Below are positions 39,938-53,145 of a stretch of DNA of 64,000 nucleotides, piece by piece. The stretch is from NCBI GenBank assembly GCA_910589415.1, contig OU342635.1:3162001-3226000 (forward strand), in the 5' to 3' direction. Source of the stretch: Malachius bipustulatus. Its lineage: Eukaryota; Arthropoda; Insecta; Coleoptera; Melyridae. Position 1 is the first letter of the stretch. Each line of letters begins with the position of its first letter. Under the pieces are notes generated by a model. It ran no database searches, was not told where the DNA came from, and saw only the letters and a program-made list of their open reading frames with translations. The translations under genes were made by a program, and so were the position numbers.

Positions 39938-42900
39938 AATAAATTAAAAAATTGAGAGCGGTTATTAAAGACTATTAATGAAATGTTTGAAGTATCCAGG
40001 TACGCTATATTAACGAAATATTTTCAATGCACTAAAGAGATACCACCCTTTCCATGGAGCTGTTAATAATTGCGTTACAAGAAGATCTAAGTTATGGGTT
40101 TAATGATGGGAAGTGACTTGGAAGATCAATTCCGCGTTCACTCCAGAAAATATTCATGCAATTTCACGATTCCATATTAAGGAACGTCGAACTGGATTGA
40201 AACGAATGTCTGGTATAATAAAAGCGAATTGAGCAAAAATATTCGATGCTGGATTCATGTAGAACGATTCTGCTAAACTTAACGTTATTTATTTAGATAC
40301 CTACATTAACTTATCAAGGTTTATTTAAAATAACGAGAATGAAGCTGTTGAAAATTTTGAAAAAAAAATTGTCTCAAAAATATCTAAATTAAAAAAATAT
40401 AGAGATTTTGTACTTTAGATATCAGAAAATGTATTGGTCAGATTATTATGATTATGCCAGGTTTTTCACGTCTCGAAGGTTCTAGACTTTTTAACCATTT
40501 TTTTTATAACTTTTCTCGGATAATTACAAACCTAGTGGAAAATATTATACTAATTAAAACACCTACGAGAAGTCTTAGAAAATATGGAGCCAGGTACATC
40601 CTCCTCGAATTTATGCCCTACTTAAGTTACATAAAGACAATTCTCCAATCAGACCCATTTTTTCGCAAATATGTACACCAAGTTGTAATTTAAACAGTTC
40701 CCATTTCAATAATAGAATTTCTTACGGAACTGATAACTTATCTAAGTATAGACTGAACAACACTGTCTTGATATTTCTGCAAAATTTTGAACAGATGAGT
40801 TATAGGTAGTAACTTTTCCCACTTGAGAGAAAGAAGGTCGTTCTATTTATTTGCACTTGAACTCATGATAAGATTTGAGAGGCTGTTTTAGCGTCTCGCT
40901 AGTAGTTTCCTTTTGTAATGTTAGTACGCCACAGTTTTATGATGCCGGAGTTTATATGATCTATCACCAGAATGTTAGTGGCTTACGTACAAAGACAGCA
41001 GAAGTTCGCTCCCAGAAAATCGTTATTCTCTGTGCCCTAACCGGGAATCTGACTTGATCCATCCTTCAATGCGCTTGAATTTTCCAGACTACTACGGCGA
41101 TTATTGTTCAAGGAGAAATCGAGCAGAAACTAATAATTGCTCGAGGCTGTGGCGTTAGAACTAGAACGGGTGATCAAAATTAAACAAACTAGAGCTAGTC
41201 TTGAATGATAAAGGTAGACAATTCTCTCGAGCAAACTTCATATCTCGTATATCTATCTATACATATACTTCCGTTTCTGACTACCAATTCAAAATATGGG
41301 TATCATAACGTTGATCGCTCTTGCTCTACAATTACCTACCTACTGCTTAATACAGAGTGGCATGGTACATCCGAATTTTTGCTATAGCTCTAGAGTTAAC
41401 GTTTTGAAATTTGGTATAAGGATGGCATGTTAAAAATAACACTCAATAACTGCCACGTATCTAATGTAGACATCACCCTGCTTACTTTGCAAATAATACA
41501 TAACGAAGACTCGGGATCCATTAAGATAGATTTCATCATCAAGGCGCTGAAATTCTATTCATTCATTAATTAAATCAACATTAATTAATATACAAGCAAC
41601 CTGACTAAAGGAACTATTACCACGTTCCAAAATTTTCTGCTTCCCATAACTTACATTGACAATAATAATTTCCTTTACTCACAAACTGTTGAAAGGAACG
41701 AGAGTAAATTTTGTTTACGTACTACAGAAGAGAATGTTTAGAAGGCATTCGCTCGAAACAAGAAGTCATGGCATGATTCCGCCATGCCTTCAATGCCTTC
41801 AAATGCTTTCAATTTAATTTCAAGTTATTACCTATACAGTCAGGAAGTTTATGGTACCCCCATCCCCTTTATATTCCCTGCCGAATAAGAATAAAAACTA
41901 AATTCAATAATATTTTAGACTGTCCCGTTTTAGATGTTAATCTCAATGGGAGTCGAATGTTTAAATTACTTTTTTTTCTTTAATTATCCCTTTACTTTGC
42001 TAAGCCCTTACAGTATCACCTAGAAATGACGTCAGCAAGACTTCGCCAGCTCCGGGTCTCAAAGCGACGAAGAGATGTATTTTTTAATTTTTTTGTTTAC
42101 ATTTCCATAACAATTGGAACAGGGTTTACAAAAAAGGTGAAACAATGTTTTGTTGAGAGCTGTTATCGATAGTAAAATTTCCTTTCAGTTATTTTGGTTG
42201 CTACATGGACCATTTCTTTAGAATGTTCCTTCGCTTTTTTTTGCAGAATACTCCAGTCGTCGACCAACCATCAAGGCTGGAATTCTCATCATAAGTGCCT
42301 CGTCCTGAACGCCGAAATATAGATGGAGAGTATATAAATTTTCCATTACTTCCTCCCCACGCTATATTTGTCAAGTTCATCAAGCTCCATCGGACTTGTT
42401 CCATCGAAACCTTAAATTAATAACTTTTATAAAAGGTTTAAAGATAATTTTCAAGAACTGTCCTGAAAACTTTACCCGAAAACTAGCGCAATAAAAAATG
42501 GAATTAGGAACTCTGAATTATTTATAAGAAAACTTACCCAGAAATAGTTAACTGGCTTTCAAGGAAGGGAAGCACCGTCGACTGCAAAACGAAGTTTTTC
42601 AGAGGTAGGCTACTACCAAACAGAGATCTGTAATGACGATAATGTTACACTCACGGAAGCTCTAGATCATGAAGATATAAGCACATGAGAGCTATTGAAA
42701 TTCGACCCACACGGCTTGGAACTTAGAAAGTATTTGATGTGATTCCAATTCAACACAGGAGAGAACATTCAATAAAGCCACCCTTTCTGATTGAGGCATA
42801 TAACTAATCGCCGATTTCCAAGTCAAGTGACTGTTGAAAAGCTTGTTGCTGGCAAACTCCTGCTCCTGCAGACGACTGCCCTTCTCTCAAACACAATGGG

Positions 42901-43790
42901 TCTTCCCTCTCGGGACCCTGGAGTTGTTAATCAGTCATATCATTGTCCGGTCTCTTAACGGAGACAGCAGTTGAGAGCTATTGTATTCTCGGTGTTGGAG
43001 CTCTGATACCCAATTATGGCATATTCACTTGTAGAGTTGGATAGCATTCCAAACACCTCCCGAAATCGATGAACTTCTGGCATTTATATCCAATGACGGG
43101 GCAAGAGAATCAGCTGATTAAACTAAAAGTGGAGACCTCGTAATTAAAGTCTACCCGTAGGGCGAATCAGATAATTATCCTGTTATGCATAGTTATATGC
43201 ATATTCATCGAGAGCTACTACTGAGTAGGGTGAATTAAACAAGCGCCCCCATTCTGAGGTGGTAGAAACGTTACCTTTCATATGAAAGAATTCGTCTGTC
43301 ATCATTATTATTGAAAACGTGCAAAAAACGAAAATTCAGGATCTTCAAAATTGAGAAAAAACCTAATTTTTGGGTAGACTATCAAAATTTTGAAGTTATC
43401 AGCGACTCTAACGCCATCCAAAGTTTTATATCATTCGGTTAAAAATTTATAGGTGGGGGTGAAGGGAGCACTATTATATATAATGAAATGGATCGCACCT
43501 AGGTAGGATGATAAGGAAATTATTTCCATCGCCCTCGTTAAGTCAGCCCAAATCTAAATAGCAAACAGTGCAAGAATAGGTACGTAAATACCTAAAGGTA
43601 AGATTGTTAGGAAATTAAAACGCACTCACCCGCCGTTACATCAAGTAAACGAGCCCCGTCAGCTCATTAAATATTCAGAAAAATAGAAATCGCTCTAGCA
43701 CTAGCTGGTCACATTCCAGCACGGAACAGCAAGAGAGCGGCCACCGTAAGGGTAAATAAACATTACCAGATGGTGGTGGATGTATTATGA
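39938..43790. other. AT-rich non-coding region
   Basis: Nothing recognisable beyond small random frames. A T/A-rich stretch at 43220-43560 (GGGTGAATTAAACAAG...) has the look of old transposon sequence, without supportable boundaries. Confidence 0.45.
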
Positions 43791-44142
43791 GACACTCTCG
43801 AAACGCGTGATGAAAGGATGAGCTGACCTACATACAGGACCGGGTGGAAAGATTTGTGAAATCAGAATCAAACAATAACCCCTTGCAAAGACAGTAGTAA
43901 GTCGCTAGGTATTCCACCCACGATAATGAAAATTTCACCAATCCATAAAGCGAATTAATAAATGGAGACACTCTCGAAACGCGTGATGAAAGGATGAGCT
44001 GACCTACATACAAGACCGGGTGGAAAGATTTGTGAAATCAGAATCAAACAATAACCCCTTGCAAAGACAATAGTAAGTCGCTAGGTATTCCACCCACGAT
44101 AATGAAAATTTCTCCAATCCATAAAGCGAATTAATAAATGGA
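43791..44142. repeat. Recent tandem duplication, 2 x 176 bp
   Basis: The segment 43791-43966, from GACACTCTCGAAACGCG to the end of TTAATAAATGGA, is repeated directly at 43967-44142 with only about three substitutions (for example ACAGGACC versus ACAAGACC, and TTCACC versus TTCTCC). Near-identity amid diverged sequence shows a young duplication. No coding frame. Confidence 0.95.
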
Positions 44143-44399
44143 GGTAGCCGAAAATACATCGCGATCCCGAAATAGCAAGCAGGTGAAAATGCGAGATGAA
44201 AGTTAAGCCGGTGTAATTAAAGTAGTTAGGAACAATGAAAAGACGACAACGCGTCGGCCGATTGGAAGGAAAATTTAGGTAGTTGAAGTTCAGGACAATT
44301 CAGTAAGGTAGCCGCGAGGTCAAATCGCTAAGTCTCGTGATTAGGGAAATATGACAAGAAACATATCACGATATAAGGCAGTGCCAATAAGGTGCATTG

Positions 44400-44760
44400 T
44401 TGCTTGTCGTGCTTAGAAAGTGGACCACTGCTTCTATAAAAGCAGACGTCTTACAGCAGCTCCAGACAGATAGAGATCAGCTTCCGAGCAGGTCGAATCT
44501 GACTTCCTAACCCTTTATACGGTACCCAGAGATGGCCTAGCGGACTCCGGGATACATAATCCTTATCTCAACCTGAAAATTCGGCCAGAGATGGCCTAGC
44601 GGACTCCGGTCGAATTTCCCTTATCTACCTTGGAAAAACTCCAGTTGAAAACCCGAAAAGGGCCAAAAATCGTTTCACGCCAATTTGTAATCACAATTCT
44701 AATAAAACTCGACCAGAGATGGCTTAGCGCACTCCGGCCGAGTTTCCTTTACCTATCCCG
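44400..44760 (+). promoter_or_regulatory. LTR- or promoter-like segment with three 25 bp repeats
   Basis: TATAAAA at 44435-44441 is followed after about 35 bases by GATCAGCTT (about 44475), an initiator-like string, as in an LTR promoter. Downstream, CCAGAGATGGCCTAGCGGAC... (25 bp) occurs at 44526, 44585 and, with two changes, 44713, each followed by a variant of TTCCCTTATCTACCT. The spacing is 59 and 128 bp. No protease, RT or integrase frame follows, so this may be a fragment of an LTR element's 5' end. It may also be an unrelated gene promoter. Confidence 0.35.
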
Positions 44761-47700
44761 GGAAATCCCAGTGAAACATACTTCATTCGCGTCTCGAAAT
44801 CAAGATTCACAGTGACTTTTCGCGAAAGACGAAGGGGCCCGAGCTATTTCCGTTACAATAAACGCCCTATAACTTATTGCAAGTGCCAAAATAATTTGAC
44901 CACGTAACGTATAATAGGACATCATGTCATATGTCTCATTTATACTGTCTAAAAGTTTTTTTTTCTGGAATCGATAATACAAATATATATAGGACACTAG
45001 TGACGATTTATTGCATTGGCCATCCTGTATAGTTAGGACACCGCATAAGTACGGTTGTTGATTCAATTATTCCTAATTCCGGTTCCTTGTCTTATTAGAT
45101 CTGGCCCCTGACCGTGTACTAAAATCTCTTTAGTCCTTGTTTTCGGGACTATTATTAATTGCTATTCCACTTGGTCCGCGATCTCGCTGACCTTCCGACC
45201 CTTCGAACTTACCCGCGCCCTTGTAGGTTCGGGCTTTACTCGAGGATCTGTCCCACCCCCTAATTATACTTACGAAAAAAATTACTTACCGTAAACGGCT
45301 TCAAACTTCTCGAGTGTTGGTGTTAATCCAATATTGAGTTTTTGAGATTTATTAGCCACATTATACGTTGTGATATAACACCCTTATTAGACTAATCTCA
45401 TTTTTCCATTGAAAATCCATTACTTATCCATTGAAAATTATGCCATTAGTAAATAATGATCTAGGTGTGATTCGAATTGAAGAAGACTAACGAGAAGGCT
45501 TAAAATAAAAACGATGTAAGGATGTACAAAAACTGTTCCCGAAGAGTTTCCCCTCTTTTCATGGCTATCTATTATCCGGTTAAGTGAAGACCTGAAAGGA
45601 AGTAGCTCTTGTCAACTAGCCCGTAGGCTATTTGTCACCAGACTAAAGCAATTATTAGGTCCTCTTTGACAAATGAGGTTTTTAGTACCTATATCGCCGG
45701 AACAAGAGAATCATACAACGAATCTCGTCTGGGAAACCCTGTTAGCAATCCAGACATTTTCTGGCCAGTTAAAGTGATGCATGGCGGAAATAAAAATAGA
45801 CACCTCAGATGGTGAAAATCGATGTAGCAATTTTAAAAGTAGGTATGATTATCGTACCTTTTTGATTTACCTATGTCGTGTTAATTAATTGTTCCGCGAG
45901 ACAATAAGGTTAGAAGAAACCGATTTCAAGTTAACAAAGAACAAAACTCGTAGATTACGTTTACACCTGACTGAGATTCCAGAAAACAAGGAAAGTATCT
46001 TTTAATGATGAAGTAGCCCGGCTCTCTAACAATTAAAGTCGGGAAGAGATCAGAGAATTTCCTAACCCTTGTTATGTCGTTACTTGCGATGCTATCTCTC
46101 AAGAAGTTACAAACAAAGGGGATTGTTTGGTGGCCTCTACAAAAAGATAAGAGAGATAGATCCTAGTTTAGATCGATTGAAACGATGTGAAGCGTATTAT
46201 ACTCGTACAGTTGTGGCCGAAAAACTTTGCAAAGTCTTTGATAGGTTCTTACATGGTGTGAGTGCAATAATCATCTCTGAACTGACTTCTTGACAGACAG
46301 ATACATCTTATATGAGCCACTTTTATCATTCAATCATGAAAAAAGTAATTTGGGATAACATTAAAAATCATATTCCAGTAACTATAACTTCCATCGGTAA
46401 ATATTTTGAGAGATAGGCTCCTAAAGTCTTTAATATTGCATATCCCTACTCTCTAACTTGTAACACATTATCAGCGTTAAAGTCTATCTACGCGCATTTA
46501 ATGTCAAAATTAAAATTATTTTATTGAGCAAAAAACAACCTTTTCCAAATGATAGCGTGTTTAAATTCACGGACCTTTAGGTCATCCGCGAGTCTGCGAC
46601 TGCATTATCACCTAGCAGGCATCGTACGTGTCTGAAACGATAACTAAAAAGAGAGGAAGAGAGACACGCGTTAGGTAGCTAATGGAAGAAACTAGTGGTG
46701 ACATAAGGGGTGACGAAACGATCCACAGCGGCGGTCAGAGGACCGACAAGCGAGAACTCATGAAGATGAGGCTAGAGGGGGGGGTGAGAGGTCGGCGTCG
46801 GTGTCAGAAATAGTCAAGTCCGCGAACGCAAGTGCCGAGTTATTATCTTTAGCTTCGCGAACTACGTCTTTAAGAAGATTCTCGCAAATTGGAAGCCATT
46901 TTACCAGTGTTGCATCACGATATTTAGATCAATGAATATACGAATAAACAAAGTGTTTCTGGAAATTAATCCCTTCCGATGCAATCCATCTAACCGGCTG
47001 CAATTAAATAAATTAGCGAAAGTTGCACTAGACAGCAATTTATAATTAGCGCCAGCTATTTCTTCGTGGAAGAGAAACAACAAAGTTTTATTCCTCTGCA
47101 AGTATCTACATCTCTTAAGAAAATGGTAAATTCGTGTACACTGCTACAACTTCATCTGAAGTAGAGCATTTTTTTATTCATAAACAATCTCTGGGAAGAA
47201 TGAAGTTTCCACCGGATGAGACAGTTCGAACATATTAGTACCCGTAACTACCGCATTCCTTTTCTAATGAAGTAGGGAGAGAGTGTCACGTTATCATAGG
47301 AATTTAGCATCTAACTTGATCTCTCCATATTAAGGTGGCGAGAGAAAAATTATCTACCTTTTCAGAATTTATTACCCTTCTCACCTGACCTTTCATTTTA
47401 AGGTCTCGCAGATTTTTTTATTTGTTCTCTCACGCCACCCTCACAAACTTTTCAGCCATGTGATTAAAAAGTTTATTAAAAAAAATGGACTTCTTTTGAC
47501 TCCACTTCCTCTTGCTAACCACCAGAGGCCTACTACTGAATATTAGAAAAAAAACTTATCTAATACAAAGAACAATCTGGACGTTTTGTGTTGTGTGCAA
47601 GAAAAGTTAATAGCGGCTGACATGATTCGGAAATCTTAAATAAGGAGTTGGAAGCAAACTTTTTTATTAGGCGCGTTGATAAAAACTTTGTCTGCCTAAG

Positions 47701-50621
47701 GATGGTGGATGGAACTTCGTGCTCTTTATGGCACATCAATGAAATATCTGTAGGAAAAAAGAGATTCATTCATAAGAACGATATTTCATTAAAGACTTCA
47801 ATTTTAAGCAAGTCAGATTGGCATTGTATTAAAAAACGATACCTAAGAAACCTCAAATTAAAGGTTATTTCTTCAGGATTATTATTAATTTTGTACAGCA
47901 ACTACGTCGCTGCTCCATTCAAATATTCAGTTCTATGTAAATTCGCTAAATGCCGCGTTATTATAATACCCTAGTAATTTTAACACACGGAGATCTACAT
48001 GAAATAGGTTGAACGTTGTACAAATTCCGACCGCATTTCCACGAGAATGAATAACCATACAGAAGTTTTAACCCAGACTTATGTCACCACGCTGTTTGTG
48101 ACATCTCCGGTTATTGCAGAAACCAGACGCGGGAACAATACCCGAGGGTTTGACTGTTTGACTGCCATCGAGGATGTCACAACGACTTCTCGCTCTTCCT
48201 ATTAGCCATTCATGACCACCTAATGGTGGCGTTACAACTCCGTCCCGATGGCAATCTGAAATAAGCACCATTTATATTGCCGCCAGACAGCGGAAAGTGT
48301 CAACTATAGTAGGATTAACTTTAAAAAGTCAGATGTGACGTCTTACTAACCGTCCGAATTAATATTTTTAATTTCACCAGAAAATGTCAAACAGTTAATT
48401 GTCAAGTTGTGAACGAGCGTAATTATTGAAGGAATCATCCATAAAAAATGAATTGAACCGCTTACGTCAGTTTGAGAGCCACTGACAACTACATAAAATT
48501 TATTCACGTAATGACATTCTATCCTCTGTGTTCTGCATTTAATTCTCATTCAAAATCAATGTTGACGTATACTTATTTATGCGGGATGGAGTGTTTAGAC
48601 AAACTAGACGGTTACTATAAAAACACGTACATGAAACAAAATAAATCGAACTATCAAAAGGATGTGGATTCTTAATCGATACGTATGACTTTTTAGACTT
48701 TATTGGACTATATATTATTGTTTAATGTATGTCGTCATTTACTGCGGTATTACGACTACTGCGCTTTAGTATCGTCGAAAGTATGTATCCAAGATCCAAG
48801 TGAATTCCATTCGTCTAAATACATAATATTATTCATCCTCGAACCTCTGGAGGTCAGCGAAAAGATTTCTTGATTAGATGTTTGCTAAAAACTGAGAAGA
48901 GACGCGCGAAATATATGGGGTTGGACTAGAGAAAGACTAAAAACAACAGCCCTGAAGCCTATTGAAAAGTTGACGGCCATCTTTTCAAACATCAACCGTC
49001 ACATTGATTCATCGACATGCAATAGCGGATATCCCAGAAGCCGTGAGGCGAGCGCCTCGGGTCTCACAAATCATGGTGACTGGAATTTAGCTCTCTCAAT
49101 TTTTTATTACTAATAAATAACTTAACTCCGAATCCCTCTTCACACTTGGATTCTATTACATACCCACAGAACGCCCATCCCCTACTGTTTGTCTATATAT
49201 TTAATTAAGTAATCGAGATTTTAACTTCCTTATTATAATTCATATATTACTTAGTCTAAGCTTGAAATAGACCAATTAAAAAAAAAGAAATTAAACTTTG
49301 ACAGTTCGCAGATGACACACGGTAACGTCAACTGAGACCAAACTTGATGTGAACGTTGAACCATATCTTGGCTATCCGATGGTACCACAACGAAACGCTT
49401 CCGATCGCTCTTTCAAAAGTTATAGTCAATAGTTTTGCACAAAAATTTCGTTTTTTTACGATCGAAAAAATTTCAGGTGGCAAAGTGAGTGAGCGAAAAA
49501 AAAACCTGGGCTAATACCCTGGTGCTACTACCCTGTCTTTAAAAAGGAAGAATTTTTTTAATAATTTGGTCAATAGAAATAGCGAACTACTCACTCGTGA
49601 AAACTATTCCTCGATTTATTTTATATGAAGAGATTTTCACCAGAGTTTCCTCTCGGCACTACATTATTCAATGATATAAAATGAAAACTTGAGACTAACA
49701 CAAAACTACATGTTGGTTTTACAAATCGAAGTGCGAAATATTTCCCTATACGAACTGAAATTTGCCCGTATTTTACCTCCATCTTTTTTTACCTCGGTTC
49801 TGGACCAATCAACACACATTTGTTGATCCGCTGTTGTTGCTTTTATTCTAGATTCACCCTTACTTGCTATTTTCACGCCAATTCTCCCACGTCCTTAATT
49901 TATTCTTCTAGGGAAAAATGCACCTTCGGCCAACTGTTGGTACCTCTGACGGCTGGCCATTACGTGAAATTTATGAACGTAGAGCGCTTTAATCGCTTCC
50001 TTATGAGTTGTAAAATTCATGTATTCACTTTTGGCATTTGCAAATGCCATAAATTAAATACTGGACGAAAATAAATGAGCTACATATCAAAATATTCCGA
50101 AAATTTTTGGAATCTGTGGACACCTTTCACGTCGCCTGAAATACAATTATTTAAAAAGAGAAAATGATTTAATTTAATAATTCGCAAGCCTTGGATTTTT
50201 TTTGCCTACACTTGTGCATTGAATTCTTCCCTCCTGTACAGTCGATATTGACGAAATGTTCAAAAATTGTACAGTCGAGTAGTAACGAAACTAGAGAAGA
50301 TGAAGATGGAGTTGTAGGAGAGATGTCAAAAAAGGGAAAAACCGAAAAACCTAGAGAGAAGCTTGCAGAATTGCGGAGAATAAGAAGGAATGGGCAGAAT
50401 TTGTACATAATATGGGGAATGAACAATAAGAGTTTAGAAAAGTGCGGTCTTTATTTTCTCAACTAAGCAAATCTTCTGTTACAATTGTGATTTTTTACAT
50501 TTCAGGATAATTATTGAATATCGTTATCAATTTTTTTTTTTTTTTTCTTTTCATTTACATTTTTTGTAGTAGTGCGTAATATTGCTAATAATCACGTATT
50601 AAAAATTCTATTTTTTTCCAG
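44761..50621. other. Non-coding region upstream of the Dop1R2 exon
   Basis: No convincing gene is seen. A 91-codon plus-strand frame at 50191-50466, rich in charged residues in its second half, lies 155 bp upstream of the receptor exon. I do not recognise it. It could be 5' UTR or chance. The 3' part (50510-50620) is a T-rich stretch ending in a good splice acceptor. Confidence 0.45.
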
Positions 50622-50706
50622 ATTTACACGACAAACGACACAGACGTGATGGATACGGTTGTAGACAAACAAGACCCTGTAACTATGATGTCAATATTAC
50701 TAGTCG
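50622..50706 (+). CDS. Dop1R2: Dop1R2 dopamine receptor, N-terminal coding exon
   Basis: A T-rich tract and CAG acceptor at 50619-50621 precede this small exon, and it ends at a GTAAGT-like donor (50707). The first plausible Met is at 50649, with the frame open upstream to the acceptor, so an earlier exon could supply an upstream start. Joined in phase 1 to 56998, the split Gly codon links SILLVG to [14 protein letters not shown], producing a continuous first transmembrane helix. That continuity is the main support for the exon. The short N-terminus seen here is extracellular. Confidence in the exon is good; the true start codon is uncertain. Confidence 0.75.
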
Positions 50707-52326
50707 GTAAGTTAAAATTAAGTTAATTATTTAAATTAATCTTCCATATTAGGGCGCTTTGTTTTGAAATTCTCATTATTTGATCTATCGTGTAAAGACA
50801 TTCTTGTTACTTGTTAATATGCAGATGAAAGCTATCAAATATTTCACTCTAAAACTGTGACATACGCTTCCTTTAAACCTAATGGATTAATTATTAATCA
50901 CAGCGGCCAAACGTAAACATAATCATAAAAATTTCCCAAACATTAACTATTTACATGCGTTAGCTCGTTAAACTTAATTAATTCGTCATCTTGTAGAAAG
51001 CAATTTATATGATAATCACTTCAAAGTACTTCATATAGTCATACAAGCACATAATCTCTTGCTTTTACTCTTACATTACATCAGATTCATGCAAAATTCT
51101 ACCGACACTAACAGGTAGGATATGTGTGCGCTAGTGTTAGGTTGCAGGTGCATCATGTGAACAAGATTTTATAGATTTAAAATCCGTGCAGATGTTGCTG
51201 GGGTGTAGCATGTTGACATCAACAACAACCACCGAAAATCCTATTACAGCTTACAGAATCAGAAATACAACCTCGGGAATATTAGAGAAACTCCATTGAG
51301 TTGAAAATTACCACCTGCATCCTCTTCTATTTTGTTTTTTAGTATTTTTATTATTTTTCCTTTCATTATTCCAGATCTCATACTTTTAAAATCAATATTA
51401 AAGTCTGCAAAGGTCTTTATTCTCTAACACAAATATAACTTATAAACTTATAGCTTCTAAATCTAAATAATCAGCTGTCCTCTTGTTTCCACAACTAATA
51501 CACTTGCCTATACTTCACTTTTAATAATTCACTGTCACTAAATACATCTACTCTGTCTTCCTGAGTCTGTGATACTTCGACTTTCACATCCAAGAAACGA
51601 CTAACTCGTCTGAGTTAGTTGTCAAAAAGAGTTGCCAATTTGTTTCTCAAAAATTCTCACGTTCTGAATAATAATAATAATTAATGACCATTACGGGATA
51701 TTTTTTATTCTTGATTACATCAGTATGCACAATAAATACGATAAAGGGTTGCAAGGTATGGTAAACAGTTTTTTTGTTAAAAAAATCGTTTGAGGGCAGA
51801 AAAAGAATATTTTTTTAATAACATCTGCTAAGTAATTTTTTTCCAAACCCTCCCGATTTCGTGAGCGGACTTTTCCATTACATTTATCAGCATTATCCTT
51901 CTAACCTCTTCCCGTATATTATTCTTGAACGCACGGTTTTGAAGATTCCAGGCATTAATGGTTATTGATTAGCAATACTTTGGCGGAACGAACTAGAGGT
52001 ACAAGTACGATATCGTCTAATACCTTAATATAATAGCAAAATCTACATAACAACGCTTTGGATATGTTTTATGAAACATTTTTAAAATTTTTTTTTCATG
52101 ATGTATAATTAAAAATTTAAAAAATGAGTAGAATAAGCTAAGCTGGTTCCGGCTCACATTGATTGAGCCAAAAGCGGCGAAGCTTTTACTCGAGTCCAGT
52201 GAAGCAGATTTGGCATTGTTTTTTTCGATTAATTTTTCGGCATTGGGTGGGCCTAATATGCAAGTATAGTTTTTGATTCTCTATTTTTGACACTATCGAA
52301 TCCTACTGGACTGGGTGTACGGATAA
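50707..52326. other. 5' part of the Dop1R2 intron
   Basis: AT-rich intronic sequence between the donor at 50707 and the Harbinger-like insertion. No nested gene or repeat recognised. Confidence 0.6.
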
Positions 52327-53145
52327 AGGCCGGAACACACCCTCTCTTGCACGCTTCCGATCCTACTACGATCGTACAGTCGGTGTCTGAGAGGGAAATG
52401 GTACTTGAGTCTGAACAGAGTAGTTCACACTTTTCCGGCACCTGTTCATTGCCACTCCCACTTGTCTACGTTCCTGCATCCTATCATGGTCTAATCGTGC
52501 AGTCTGTTCAGTCCATTCGTTTTTCAGCTCCGGGACGCGTGTTGATTGGTATTTTCATTTTGTCATTTATAAAACCGGAGGAACTTATTGAAGAAATGAA
52601 AAAAGATCCAGTACTGCATGGCCAGATCAAACATCACTACCGAAACTCCGACCATAAAGCGGAAACGGTTAAGTAAGTAACGTTCCAGAGATGATGCGCT
52701 GGAAACAGGTCATGAATCAACACAGCATGAATCACAAGAGGAGAACTCCATCCAAGAAGCACAGCAACCACCAGATGTTAGCAATGCTGATGAAACTGCA
52801 GAGACCATAGCACCTTCACCATTACCACCGGCCACAACTTCAACCCATCGAGTTTCTGTCGAAGAGGACTTCATCTGCAGAAAGTAAACGGGAGCTCCTT
52901 AATATTGAAGTAAAATCTAAAGAGTCTGCATAATCTCCGCTAATGGTATACATTTTGACAGAAAGAAAGCCGAATCGACAAATACGTCAATTCACGACGT
53001 CAAAATTCTGAACAAGCGTTTTTGGCCGGGCTCGCACCATCTCTTGAATCGCTCGATCCCCTTCTTCTACATGCTGTCAAAGGGAAGATTTTCAATGTAG
53101 TGCAAGAGTACCTAAAAATTGTAGTAGCTCCGTGCGAATAGCGAA
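52327..53145 (+). pseudogene. MADF-BESS protein pseudogene of a Harbinger-like element
   Basis: A frame running to 52676 ends in PEELIEEMKKDPVLHGQIKH and HYRNSDHKAE, the N-terminal half of a MADF (Myb/SANT-like) DNA-binding domain, before a stop. In another frame, 53007-53141 reads QAFLAGLAPSLESLDPLLLH and KGKIFNVVQEYLK, a BESS protein-interaction motif. MADF followed by BESS is the layout of the DNA-binding companion protein of PIF/Harbinger transposons, and of many insect transcription factors. GGCCGGAACACAC at about 52329, preceded by TAA, resembles a Harbinger terminus, but I find no matching end. The minus-strand 193-codon frame at 53192-53773 next door has no domain I know. Stops and frame shifts make it inactive. 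Confidence 0.55.

Noticed and set aside
50191..50466. 91-codon frame as an upstream Dop1R2 coding exon
   Set aside because: It has a stop before the acceptor at 50619-50621 and shows no receptor-like sequence.
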